Source of the DNA: Streptomyces flavidovirens DSM 40150
GTDB lineage: Bacteria > Actinomycetota > Actinomycetes > Streptomycetales > Streptomycetaceae
Direction of reading: 5' to 3'
Length of the DNA: 64,000 nt
Assembly: GCF_000429085.1 (NCBI RefSeq)
Contig: NZ_AUBE01000024.1
Span: 1-64,000 of the forward strand
Both the position numbers and the translations under genes were made by a program. This document shows positions 17,235-25,605 of the stretch, piece after piece (within the stretch, counting starts at the first letter, position 1; every line of letters starts with the position of its first letter). The notes beneath the pieces are model-generated. The model was not told the origin of the DNA. It saw nothing but the letters and a program-made list of their open reading frames with translations, and did not search any database.

Positions 17235-18653
17235 TCAGCTGTCGAAGCCGAGCCCCACCTTGTCCATGGCCTTCAGCCACAGGTTGCGGTGCCCGCCGTT
17301 GTCGTCCGACCGGGCCAGCGACCACTTGGTGATGCCGATGCCCGCCCAGGCGAAAGGTTCTGGCGGGAACGGCATCGGCTTGCTGCGGACCATTTCCAGC
17401 TCGGTGCGTTCGGTCCGCTCGCCCGCGAGCAGGTCGAGCATGACGTCCGCGCCGAAGCGCGTGGAGCCGACGCCGAGACCGGTGTACCCGGCGGCGTACG
17501 CCACCTTCCCCGCGTGAGCCGTCCCGAAGAAGGCGGAGAAGCGCGAGCAGGTGTCGATCGCGCCGCCCCACGCGTGGCTGAAGTTCACGCCCTCCAGTTG
17601 CGGGAAGCAGCGGAAGAAGTGCCCGGCCAGCTTGAGGTACGTCTCGGGGCGGTGGTCCATCTCGGCGCTCAGCCTGCCGCCGAAGGGGTAGATGGCGTCG
17701 TAGCCGCCCCACAGGATCCGGTTGTCGGCGCTGAGGCGGAAGTAGTGGAACTGGTTCGCGCTGTCGCCCAGCCCCTGCCGGTTCTTCCAGCCGATCGAGG
17801 TGAGTTGGTCGGCGGTGAGCGGCTCGGTCATCAGCGCGTAGTCGTAGACCGGGACGGTGTACGGGCGGACCCGCTTGACCAGCGACGGGAAGATGTTGGT
17901 GCCGAGCGCCACGCGGCGGGCGAAGACCCGGCCGTACGGCGTGCGTACCGCCATCCCCGCGCCCGCCGACACGAGATCCAGGCCCCTGGTGTGCTCGTAG
18001 ATCCGTACGCCCAGACCGAGACACGCCTGCTTCAGCCCCCAGGCCAGCTTGGCCGGGTGCAGCATGGCGACGCCGCGCCGGTCGAACAGGCCGCCCATGA
18101 AGGTGGGCGAGTCGACCTCGGCCCGTACCTTCTCCCGGTCGAGCAGTTCGAGATGGCCGGCGAAGCCCAGCTTCCGCGCCTCCTCGTACATCTCCTTCAG
18201 CTCTTCGAGCTGGTGCGGCTCGGTGGCGACGTCGATCTCACCGGTGCGCTCGAAGTCGCAGTCGATGCCGTACGCCGCCACCGCCGCCTCGATCGCGTCG
18301 AGGTTGCGCTCGCCCAGCTCCTCCAGCTTCGCCAGCTCGCCGGGCCAGCGGGAGATGCCGTTGCTCAGGCCGTGGGTGAGGGATGCGGCGCAGAAGCCGC
18401 CGTTGCGGCCCGAGGCGGCCCAGCCCACCTCGTGCCCCTCGATCAGTACGACATCGCGCGCGGGGTCGCGCTCCTTCGCGAGGAGCGCGGTCCACAGTCC
18501 GCTGTATCCGCCGCCGATGACGAGCAGGTCGCAGCGCTCGTCACCGGTGAGGGCGGGCTGTGGTGCGGGCTTTTCGGGATCGTCCAGCCAGAACGACACC
18601 GGCTTCGCGCCGGAAAGGGATTGTGCAGCAGTACGCATGGCAACTGGGGCCAT
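17235..18653 (-). CDS. FAD-dependent amine oxidase, gamma-glutamylputrescine oxidase (PuuB)-like
   Basis: DAO-family flavoenzyme expected to oxidise gamma-glutamylated or free putrescine to the aminoaldehyde. ATG 18653 has AAGGAG nine bases upstream, giving 472 residues. The FAD dinucleotide site is DLLVIGGGYSGLWTALLAKE (about residues 45-64); the PuuB-like signature is GWAASGRNGGFCAASLTHG. Further on lies the substrate-domain stretch GLGVGSTRFGADVMLDLL. It is the last gene of the polyamine operon, 21 bases after potC, so substrate import and oxidation are co-expressed. Whether the substrate must first be gamma-glutamylated cannot be read from the sequence. Confidence 0.88.
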   Translation of the reverse strand: MAPVAMRTAAQSLSGAKPVSFWLDDPEKPAPQPALTGDERCDLLVIGGGYSGLWTALLAKERDPARDVVLIEGHEVGWAASGRNGGFCAASLTHGLSNGISRWPGELAKLEELGERNLDAIEAAVAAYGIDCDFERTGEIDVATEPHQLEELKEMYEEARKLGFAGHLELLDREKVRAEVDSPTFMGGLFDRRGVAMLHPAKLAWGLKQACLGLGVRIYEHTRGLDLVSAGAGMAVRTPYGRVFARRVALGTNIFPSLVKRVRPYTVPVYDYALMTEPLTADQLTSIGWKNRQGLGDSANQFHYFRLSADNRILWGGYDAIYPFGGRLSAEMDHRPETYLKLAGHFFRCFPQLEGVNFSHAWGGAIDTCSRFSAFFGTAHAGKVAYAAGYTGLGVGSTRFGADVMLDLLAGERTERTELEMVRSKPMPFPPEPFAWAGIGITKWSLARSDDNGGHRNLWLKAMDKVGLGFDS

Positions 18654-18674
18654 GGTTTCCAACTCCTTCAGGAC

Positions 18675-19481
18675 TTACTGGGGCTGTGCGTTGTTCTTTC
18701 GCCGGCTCGCGATGAGCTGGCCGCCGAGCACCACCAGTACGGCGATGACGAACATGGCCGTTCCGATGACGTTGATCTGGACAGGCGTACCGCGCTGCGC
18801 CGATCCCCACACGAACATGGGGAAAGTGACGGTCGAGCCCGCGTTGAAATTGGTGATGATGAAATCGTCGAAGGAGAGCGCGAAGGCGAGCAGCGCTCCC
18901 GCGGCGATTCCGGGCGCGGCGATCGGCAGGGTCACCCGCAGGAATGTCTGCACGGGCCCGGCATAAAGGTCGCGCGCGGCCTCTTCGAGCCGCGGGTCCA
19001 TCGACATCACGCGCGCCTTGACCGCCGTCACCACGAAGCTCAGGCAGAACATGATGTGCGCGATGAGGACGGTCCAGAAGCCCAGCTCGGCGCCCATATT
19101 GAGGAAGAGCGTCAGCAGCGAGGCGGCCATGACGACCTCGGGCATGGCCATCGGCAGGAAGATCAGCGAGTTGATCGCGCCACGCGCCCGGAAGCGGTAG
19201 CGGACCAGCGCGAAGGCGATCATCGTGCCGAGTGCGGTGGCGCCGACCGTGGCCCAGGCGGCGATCTGGAGCGAGAGGGACAGCGAGCCGCACAGGTCGG
19301 CGACGCCGCACGGGTCCTTCCACGCGTCCAGTGAGAATTCCTGCCAGGCGTAGTTGAAACGCCCCTTCGGATTGTTGAAGGAGAACACCATCACGACGAT
19401 GTTCGGCAGGATCATGTAAGCGAGCGTCAGCAGCCCGGCGATGACGACGAGGTTGCGCCGTATCCAGCGGATGACCACCAT
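18675..19481 (-). CDS. potC: polyamine ABC transporter permease, PotC-type
   Basis: Inner-membrane permease of the spermidine/putrescine importer. 268 residues with six predicted membrane segments; the cytoplasmic EAA loop that docks onto PotA is EEAARDLYAGPVQTFLRVTL. The C-terminus is a short basic tail, RRKNNAQPQ. The start codon shares one base with the potB stop (TGATG), so translation is coupled. It pairs with PotB to form the channel. Confidence 0.93.
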   Translation of the reverse strand: MVVIRWIRRNLVVIAGLLTLAYMILPNIVVMVFSFNNPKGRFNYAWQEFSLDAWKDPCGVADLCGSLSLSLQIAAWATVGATALGTMIAFALVRYRFRARGAINSLIFLPMAMPEVVMAASLLTLFLNMGAELGFWTVLIAHIMFCLSFVVTAVKARVMSMDPRLEEAARDLYAGPVQTFLRVTLPIAAPGIAAGALLAFALSFDDFIITNFNAGSTVTFPMFVWGSAQRGTPVQINVIGTAMFVIAVLVVLGGQLIASRRKNNAQPQ

Positions 19482-20416
19482 CAGACCAGATCCTCCGTCC
19501 CGGACTTGCGGATGTACACGGTGACCATGGCCAGCACGATCGCCATCAGGATGAAGGAAAGCGCGGCCGCCGTCGGATAGTCGAGAACCCGCAGGAATTG
19601 CGACTGGATGACGCTGCCGACCATTTTCGTGTCGGTCGAGCCGAGGAGTTCCGCGTTGACGTAGTCACCGCTCGCCGGAATGAAGGTGAGCAGCGTTCCC
19701 GAGACGACACCCGGCATGGAGAGCGGGAAGGTCACCTTGCGGAAGGTGGTCGCCGGGGTGGCGTACAGGTCGCCCGCCGCCTCGTGCAGCCTGCCGTCGA
19801 TGCGCTCCAGGGAGGTGTAGAGCGGCAGGATCATGAAGGGCAGGAAGTTGTACGTCAGACCGCAGACCACCGCCATCGGCGTGGCCAGGACGCGGCTGCC
19901 CTCGGTCCAGCCGAGCCAGCTCGTGACGTCCAGGACGTGCAGGGTGTTCAGTACGTCGACCACCGGGCCGCCGTCCGCGAGGATCGTCTTCCAGGCGAGC
20001 GTACGGATCAGGAAGCTGGTGAAGAACGGCGCGATGACCAGCACCAGGACGAGGTTGCGCCAGCGGCCCGCCTTGAAGGCGATCATGTACGCGAGCGGGT
20101 AGCCGAGGAGCAGACAGAGCAGGGTGGCGGTGCCGGCGTACAGCAGCGACCGTACGAACTGGGGGTAGTAGTCCTTCAGCGCGTCCCAGTACGTCTGGAA
20201 GTGCCAGGTGACCTCGAAGCCCTTCTCCAGCGAGCCGGTCTGCACCGAGGTCGACGCCTGGTAGACCATCGGCAGCGCGAAGAAGACGATCAGCCACAGG
20301 ATGCCGGGCAGCAGCAGCCAGTACGGTACGAGCCGCTTGCGGGTGGAGGCCTTGCGCGGGGCGGGCGGCTCCTGCGCGGGTGCGGGCGCCAGGGGCGGCG
20401 CGTCGGTGACGCTCAC
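19481..20416 (-). CDS. potB: polyamine ABC transporter permease, PotB-type
   Basis: Partner permease of PotC. GTG 20416 gives VSVTDAPPLAPAPAQEPPAP, with a GGAGGAG ribosome site and a 4-base GTGA overlap with potA; upstream in-frame sequence is only potA shadow. 311 residues: a Pro/Ala-rich cytoplasmic N-terminus of about 25 residues, then six membrane segments starting YWLLLPGILWLIVFFALPMV. The EAA loop is HEAAGDLYATPATTFRKVTF. Confidence 0.93.
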   Translation of the reverse strand: MSVTDAPPLAPAPAQEPPAPRKASTRKRLVPYWLLLPGILWLIVFFALPMVYQASTSVQTGSLEKGFEVTWHFQTYWDALKDYYPQFVRSLLYAGTATLLCLLLGYPLAYMIAFKAGRWRNLVLVLVIAPFFTSFLIRTLAWKTILADGGPVVDVLNTLHVLDVTSWLGWTEGSRVLATPMAVVCGLTYNFLPFMILPLYTSLERIDGRLHEAAGDLYATPATTFRKVTFPLSMPGVVSGTLLTFIPASGDYVNAELLGSTDTKMVGSVIQSQFLRVLDYPTAAALSFILMAIVLAMVTVYIRKSGTEDLV

Positions 20417-21564
20417 GCGCTCTCCTCCACCGTCTCCACGCCCGCGTCGATGTCCTGGTCGGCGTCGAGACCGAAGGTGTGCGCCGGGTTCCAGTGCAGG
20501 ACGACCTCGGCGCCGGGGACCAGCCGCGCGTCGCGCTCGATGTTCTGGACGTACACCTCGAAGTCCGAACAGGCCGGGCTGTCGACGATGTACTGAGTGG
20601 AGACGCCGATGAAGCTGGAGGCGACGATCCGGCCGGTGATCTTGTTGCGGCCGATGGCGACGCTGCCCGCGTCGTCGGCGTGCGCGACCGAGACCTTCTC
20701 CGGGCGTACGCCGACGAGCAGCTTGCCACCGCTGCGGGGCTGCGACGCGCATCGCTCGCCGGGGACGCGGAGCTTGGAGCCGCCGCAGGTGACGACGGTG
20801 TCCTCGCCCGCCGTCTCGACGACCTCGGCCTCGATGAGGTTCGACGTACCGAGGAAGTTGGCGACGAACGTCGTCTTCGGGTTCTCGTAGAGGTCGGCGG
20901 GCGCGCCCAGTTGCTCGACGCGGCCGCCGTTCATCACCGCGACCTGGTCGGCCATGGTCATGGCCTCCTCCTGGTCGTGGGTGACGTGCACGAAGGTGAT
21001 GCCGACCTCGGTCTGGATGCGCTTGAGCTCAAGCTGCATCTGGCGGCGCAGCTTGAGGTCGAGCGCGCCGAGCGGCTCGTCGAGGAGCAGCACCTGCGGG
21101 TGGTTGATGAGCGCGCGGGCGACGGCGACGCGCTGCTGCTGGCCGCCGGAGAGCTGGTGGGGCTTGCGTCCGGCGAAGGCGCCGAGCTGGACGAGGTCGA
21201 GCATGTCGTCGACCTGCTTCTTGAACGACTTGATGCCGCGCCGGCGCAGACCGAAGGCGATGTTCTCGCAGACGTTCAGGTGCGGGAAGAGCGCGTAGCT
21301 CTGGAAGACGGTGTTGACCGGGCGTTTGTACGGCTGGAGGTCGGTGACGTCCTTGTCGCCGAGGAAGACCGTGCCGGTGCTCGGGTCCTCCAGACCGGCG
21401 ATCATCCGCAGGGTGGTGGTCTTGCCGCAGCCGGACGCGCCGAGCAGGGCGAAGAAGGAGCCCTGCGGGATGGTGAGGTCGAGCGGGTGTACGGCCGTGA
21501 AGGAGCCGTAGGTCTTGCTGATCCCGGAGAGGCGGACGTCGCCGCCTTCTGTCTTCTGCGTCAT
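20413..21564 (-). CDS. potA: polyamine ABC transporter ATP-binding protein
   Basis: ATPase that powers PotBC. ATG 21564 gives MTQKTEGGDVRLSGISKTYG (383 residues). Motifs: Walker A GASGCGKTTT, Q-loop NTVFQSYALFP, signature LSGGQQQRVAVARAL, Walker B VLLLDEPLGALD, switch His VTHDQEEAMTMAD; after about residue 250 a TOBE domain follows (LLVGVRPEKVSV). Fifty-nine bases separate it from potD and it overlaps potB by four, so it is in the middle of the operon. Confidence 0.95.
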   Translation of the reverse strand: MTQKTEGGDVRLSGISKTYGSFTAVHPLDLTIPQGSFFALLGASGCGKTTTLRMIAGLEDPSTGTVFLGDKDVTDLQPYKRPVNTVFQSYALFPHLNVCENIAFGLRRRGIKSFKKQVDDMLDLVQLGAFAGRKPHQLSGGQQQRVAVARALINHPQVLLLDEPLGALDLKLRRQMQLELKRIQTEVGITFVHVTHDQEEAMTMADQVAVMNGGRVEQLGAPADLYENPKTTFVANFLGTSNLIEAEVVETAGEDTVVTCGGSKLRVPGERCASQPRSGGKLLVGVRPEKVSVAHADDAGSVAIGRNKITGRIVASSFIGVSTQYIVDSPACSDFEVYVQNIERDARLVPGAEVVLHWNPAHTFGLDADQDIDAGVETVEESA

Positions 21565-21623
21565 GGGGTGTGGTCCCAGGGGTGTTGAGAGGGGGCGGGA
21601 GCGGGAGCGGACAGCGGCTCGGG

Positions 21624-22871
21624 TCAGGCGCCGATGAGCTTGGCGAACTTCTCCTCGTACGCCGTCTCTTCCTTGCTGCTGAGCGAGCGGAAGGCGTGGG
21701 ACTTGGCGGCCATCGCCTTGTCGGGAAGGATCAGCGTGTTGGAGGCCATCGACTCGTCGATCTTCGCCAGCTCCTCGCGGACGCCCTCGACCGGGCACAC
21801 GTAGTTGATGTACGCGGCGAGTTCGGCGGCGACGGGCGGCTCGTAGTAGTAGTCGATGAGCTTCTCGGCGTTGGTCTTGTGCCGCGCCTTGGCCGGGACC
21901 AGCAGGTTGTCGCTGGAGGTGATGTAACCGGCGTCCGGGATCACGTACTTGATGTCCGGGTTGTCGGCCTGGAGCTGGATGACGTCGCCCGCCCAGGCGA
22001 GGCAGGCCGCGAGGTCGCCCTTGCTCAGGTCCGAGGTGTAGTCGTTTCCGGTGAAGCGGCGGATCTGCTTCTTGTCGACGGCCTTCTGGATCCGGGCGAC
22101 GGTCGCGTCGAAGTCGTCGTCGGTGAACTTCCCCGGGTCCTTGCCGGAGTCGAGCAGCGTCATGCCGATCGAGTCGCGCATTTCGGAGAGGAAGCCGACC
22201 TTGCCCTTGAGGGAGGGGTCCTCCAGCATCTGGCTGACGGAGTCGACCTTCTTGCCGCCCGTCGCCTTGGAGTTGTAGGCGATGACGGTGGAGATGCCGG
22301 TCCAGGGGTACGAGTAGGCGCGCCCCGGGTCCCAGTCGGGCGACCGGAACTGCGGGGACAGGTTGGCGAACGCGTGCGGAAGGTTCACCGGGTCGAGCTT
22401 CTGCACCCAGCCGAGCCGGATGAGCCGGGCGGCCAGCCAGTCGGTGACGCAGATGAGGTCGCGACCGGTGTCCTGACCGGCCGCGAGCTGCGGCTTGATC
22501 TTGCCGAAGAACTCGACGTTGTCGTTGATGTCCTCGGTGTACTTGACCGTGATCCCGGTGCGTTCGGTGAACGCCTCCAGGGTGGGCCGGCTCTTCTCGT
22601 CCTCGCTGACGTCCATGTACTCGGTCCAGTTGGAGAAGCTGATCCGCTTCTCCCTGGCCGAGTGGTCGTCGGACGCCGCGGCGGCGCCTTCCCGCTTGGC
22701 GGGCGGGATGCCGCAGGCGCTCAGGGCGCCCAGGCCGCCGACCGCGAGCGCGCCCAGGCCCGAGGCGCGCAGCAGGGAGCGGCGGGTGAGGGCGCCCCGG
22801 CCGCTCGTCGCGCTGCGTCGCATGGCGGCCACTTGGGCCGCGGACAGGCTGTCAGGCTCGTACTGCTCCAT
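21624..22871 (-). CDS. potD: spermidine/putrescine-binding lipoprotein (PotD/PotF family), Tat-type
   Basis: Extracytoplasmic receptor that captures polyamines for PotABC. ATG 22871 has GGAAGGG upstream; 415 residues. The signal has a twin-arginine motif RRSLLR at residues 30-35, a hydrophobic stretch and a lipobox ending at Cys53, so it is exported folded and lipid-anchored. The mature part has family features: FSNWTEYMD, GRDLICVTDWLAARLIRLGW, RRFTGNDYTSDLSKGDLAAC and INYVCPVEGVREEL. A second, 394-residue paralogue lies at 27483-28667. Confidence 0.93.
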   Translation of the reverse strand: MEQYEPDSLSAAQVAAMRRSATSGRGALTRRSLLRASGLGALAVGGLGALSACGIPPAKREGAAAASDDHSAREKRISFSNWTEYMDVSEDEKSRPTLEAFTERTGITVKYTEDINDNVEFFGKIKPQLAAGQDTGRDLICVTDWLAARLIRLGWVQKLDPVNLPHAFANLSPQFRSPDWDPGRAYSYPWTGISTVIAYNSKATGGKKVDSVSQMLEDPSLKGKVGFLSEMRDSIGMTLLDSGKDPGKFTDDDFDATVARIQKAVDKKQIRRFTGNDYTSDLSKGDLAACLAWAGDVIQLQADNPDIKYVIPDAGYITSSDNLLVPAKARHKTNAEKLIDYYYEPPVAAELAAYINYVCPVEGVREELAKIDESMASNTLILPDKAMAAKSHAFRSLSSKEETAYEEKFAKLIGA

Positions 22872-22921
22872 GCGCAAGTGCCCTTCCGGGTGGGTCTGGC
22901 CGCTGGTCGTGCGGCGTATGT

Positions 22922-24436
22922 CTATCGGTCCCCGAAGATCGTGCGGTGCCAGTCCTTGCGGGCGACCGCCGTGTTGTCGTACATCACGTGCTTGACCTGC
23001 GTGTACTCCTCGAAGGAGTACGCCGACATGTCCTTGCCGAAGCCGCTGGCCTTGTAGCCGCCGTGCGGCATCTCGCTGATGATCGGGATGTGGTCGTTGA
23101 CCCACACGCAGCCCGCCTTGATCTCGCGGGTGGCGCGGTTCGCGCGGAACACGTCGCGGGTCCAGGCGGAGGCGGCGAGCCCGTACGGCGTGTCGTTCGC
23201 CAGCGCGATCCCCTCGTCGTCGCTGTCGAAGGGCAGCACGACGAGCACCGGCCCGAAGATTTCGGCCTGGACGATCTCGCTGTCCTGGGGGGCGTCGGCG
23301 ACGAGGGTGGGACGGTAGTAGGCCCCCTTGGCCAGGTCACCGCCGGGAGCCTCTCCTCCCGCCACCACACGGGCGTACGCACGGGCCCGCTCGACGAAAC
23401 CGGCGACCCGGTCGCGCTGGGCGTGGCTGATGAGGGGCCCGAGGTCGGTGGACGGGTCGAAGGGGTCACCCAGCCGGACGCTGTCCATCAGCTCGGCGAC
23501 CCCCGTGACGAAGGCGTCGTACAGCGGGCGCTGGACGTAGGCGCGGGTCGCGGCCGTGCAGTCCTGCCCCGTGTTGATGAGCGAGCCGGCGACCGCGCCG
23601 TTCACTGCGGCTTCGAGATCCGCGTCGTCGAAGACGACGAAAGGCGCCTTGCCTCCGAGTTCGAGGTGCAGACGCTTGACCGTGGACGTGGCGATCTCGG
23701 CGACGCGCTTGCCGACGGCGGTGGACCCGGTGAAGGAGGTCATGACCACGTCCGGATGCCCGACGAGGTGCTCGCCCACGTCCTTGCCGGCGCCGGTGAC
23801 GATGTTCACGACACCGTCCGGGATGCCGGCCTCCTTCGCGGCCTGCGCGAACATGATCGACGTGAGCGGTGTGAGCTCGGCGGGCTTCAGGACGATGGTG
23901 TTGCCCGCGGCGATCGCCGGAAGGATCTTCCAGGCAGCCATCTGGAGGGGGTAGTTCCAGGGCGCGATGGACCCTACGACACCGATCGGCTCACGCCGTA
24001 CGTACGAGGTGTGGTCGCCGGAGTACTCACCGGCCGCCTTGCCTTCGAGGTGCCGGGCCGCGCCCGCGAAGAACGCGGTGTTGTCGACACTGCCGGGCAC
24101 GTCGAACTCGGTCGACAGCTTGACCGGCTTGCCGCACTGGAGCGACTCGACGTACGCGAAGTCATCCGCCTGCTCGGCGAGAACGGCGGCGAACCGGTGC
24201 ATCGCCTCGGAGCGCTCGCCGGGTGTGGTGGCGGCCCATCCGGGGAACGCGGCTCGCGCGGCGGCGACGGCGGCGTCCACGTCAGCGGTGGACGCCAGCT
24301 CGTACGCGTAGACCTGCTCGCCGGTCGCGGGGTCCACGACGGCGTGTGTCCGTCCCGAGGTGCCTGCCCGCAGCCGTCCGCCGATGTACTGCGCACCGTC
24401 CGCGAATCGGTCCTGCACCGGGAAACGGTTGACCAT
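22922..24436 (-). CDS. aldehyde dehydrogenase, gamma-aminobutyraldehyde type, first gene of polyamine operon
   Basis: Oxidises 4-aminobutyraldehyde, or its gamma-glutamyl form, to the acid after amine oxidation. ATG 24436 (MVNRFPVQDRFADG) has a GGAG site; 504 residues. The catalytic Glu lies in LELGGKAPFVVF and Cys in NTGQDCTAATR; the end carries the family stretch ISEMPHGGYKASGFGKDM. It heads the operon with potD, potA, potB, potC and the oxidase, a complete uptake-to-acid unit. It is related to the enzyme at 28763-30202 but clearly a separate paralogue. Confidence 0.9.
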   Translation of the reverse strand: MVNRFPVQDRFADGAQYIGGRLRAGTSGRTHAVVDPATGEQVYAYELASTADVDAAVAAARAAFPGWAATTPGERSEAMHRFAAVLAEQADDFAYVESLQCGKPVKLSTEFDVPGSVDNTAFFAGAARHLEGKAAGEYSGDHTSYVRREPIGVVGSIAPWNYPLQMAAWKILPAIAAGNTIVLKPAELTPLTSIMFAQAAKEAGIPDGVVNIVTGAGKDVGEHLVGHPDVVMTSFTGSTAVGKRVAEIATSTVKRLHLELGGKAPFVVFDDADLEAAVNGAVAGSLINTGQDCTAATRAYVQRPLYDAFVTGVAELMDSVRLGDPFDPSTDLGPLISHAQRDRVAGFVERARAYARVVAGGEAPGGDLAKGAYYRPTLVADAPQDSEIVQAEIFGPVLVVLPFDSDDEGIALANDTPYGLAASAWTRDVFRANRATREIKAGCVWVNDHIPIISEMPHGGYKASGFGKDMSAYSFEEYTQVKHVMYDNTAVARKDWHRTIFGDR

Positions 24437-24503
24437 GACGCACTCCGTAGCTCCAGCTGGATTTGAGTGCCGATCCTGGCAGAGGCCTCCATCGCCAACA
24501 AGG

Positions 24504-24539
24504 GATTCCGTTGTTGCCTTTTGGTTACGCGACGGAATC
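24504..24539. promoter_or_regulatory. 8-bp inverted repeat upstream of the polyamine operon
   Basis: GATTCCGT at 24504-24511 and ACGGAATC at 24532-24539 are perfect inverted copies separated by 20 bases, about 70-100 bases upstream of the operon start codon. The surroundings are relatively AT-rich (TTGTTGCCTTTTGGTTACG), as expected for the promoter. A regulator site spanning two helical turns is plausible but untested. Confidence 0.45.
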
Positions 24540-24670
24540 GGTCGACCATGTGTCGAGGTCAGCCGCAAATACGGTACGGAGTGTCCGTGGCGCACGCGCA
24601 GCGGACGTGGCATGACCGACGTACCGCGGGAAACCGCAGGTGAGACGGGGTGACCGGTCCGGACGCCGCC

Positions 24671-24697
24671 GGCCCCCCGGTCGGGGACCGGGGGGCC
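24671..24697 (-). terminator. 12-bp perfect stem terminator in the 339-base gap 24437-24775
   Basis: Arms 24671-24682 and 24686-24697 are perfectly complementary around GGG. It lies about 80 bases after the stop of the leftward DUF4190-type gene and ahead of the polyamine operon promoter. The rest of the gap contains no supported gene. Confidence 0.7.
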
Positions 24698-24775
24698 GGG
24701 GCGGGGCCGTCGTGCGGGGGGAAGGGTCACGGTCCGCCGAGCCGCGGAAAGGGGGCATGGGCCGCCGGAGAGGCC

Positions 24776-25495
24776 CTAGCCGCGGGCCGGGGCCTCCACG
24801 ACCAGCGACGAGTTCGCGTACGGGTCGTACTCCTCGGAGTCGAGGCCCTTCTCGTTCTCCGACTGGACGATCGCCCACACCAGGAACCCGATGAACGCCG
24901 CGCTGAGCACGAAGCCGACGACACCGAGGATGATCCCCGCCAGCGCCATGCCACTGTTCGTCGCCTCGCCGCGCTGCACCCGCTTGCGCCCCAGGATGCC
25001 GAAGATCAGCGCCAGGACGCCGAGGATGACGCCAAGACCGTACGCGCAGAAGAACGGGACGGCGATGATGCCGAGCACCATCGCGGCGACGCCGAAACCA
25101 TTCGCCGGCGCCGGCCCGTGCTGTCCGGTCCAGGCGGCCGGGTCGCCGTATCCCGGATATCCGGGGTAGCCGCCGGTGTGGTACGGAGCTGGGGCCTGCG
25201 GGGCCGGGTACGCCGGGTAGCCGTACTCACCCGGTGCCGGCTGCGCCGGTGCGGCCGGAGGCGGCGGTACCGCCCCCTGCCCCGGCGCCCCGCCCCCTCC
25301 CGTACTCGGACCGAAGCCCGGTACCGGGTCCGCACCCGAAGGCATCGAAGTGACGGTCTGCTGGTCGTGCACCGGAGGGCGCCCGGCCGGCGGCTTGTCC
25401 AGCGGCACCTTCTGCGCCGACTCCTCGGGCGGAGCCCAGGGGTCCCGCCGCTGCTCGGGCGGCGGGCCCGAGGGGTGGTTTGCGTTGTCTGACAT
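24776..25495 (-). CDS. DUF4190-type membrane protein with proline-rich N-terminus
   Basis: Function unknown. ATG 25495 has GGGGGAG upstream; 239 residues. Residues 1-130 are Pro/Gly/Ala/Tyr-rich and probably disordered (repeats such as GYPGYPGYG). Two membrane segments follow, FGVAAMVLGIIAVPFFCAYG and a second after GRKRVQRGEATNSGMALAGI. This is the DUF4190 pattern of two helices with the basic RKRxxRG loop between. A short acidic C-terminal tail follows. Monocistronic; divergent from the deaminase gene, separated by about 110 bases. Confidence 0.85.
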   Translation of the reverse strand: MSDNANHPSGPPPEQRRDPWAPPEESAQKVPLDKPPAGRPPVHDQQTVTSMPSGADPVPGFGPSTGGGGAPGQGAVPPPPAAPAQPAPGEYGYPAYPAPQAPAPYHTGGYPGYPGYGDPAAWTGQHGPAPANGFGVAAMVLGIIAVPFFCAYGLGVILGVLALIFGILGRKRVQRGEATNSGMALAGIILGVVGFVLSAAFIGFLVWAIVQSENEKGLDSEEYDPYANSSLVVEAPARG

Positions 25496-25605
25496 GTGCT
25501 CCCCCATCGTGGTCCAGCCCATGCTACGGCCTGCGTTCCGCCCCCTACCGCCCGCCTGCGATGATCCTTGAAGCCTCTTCGCCTGCCCGTACACCGGAGG
25601 ATCCG

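Noticed and set aside
24435..24653. Small rightward ORF starting MTHSVAPAGFECRSWQRPPS
   Set aside because: It overlaps the start of the leftward dehydrogenase gene, has no ribosome site, and spans the operon promoter.
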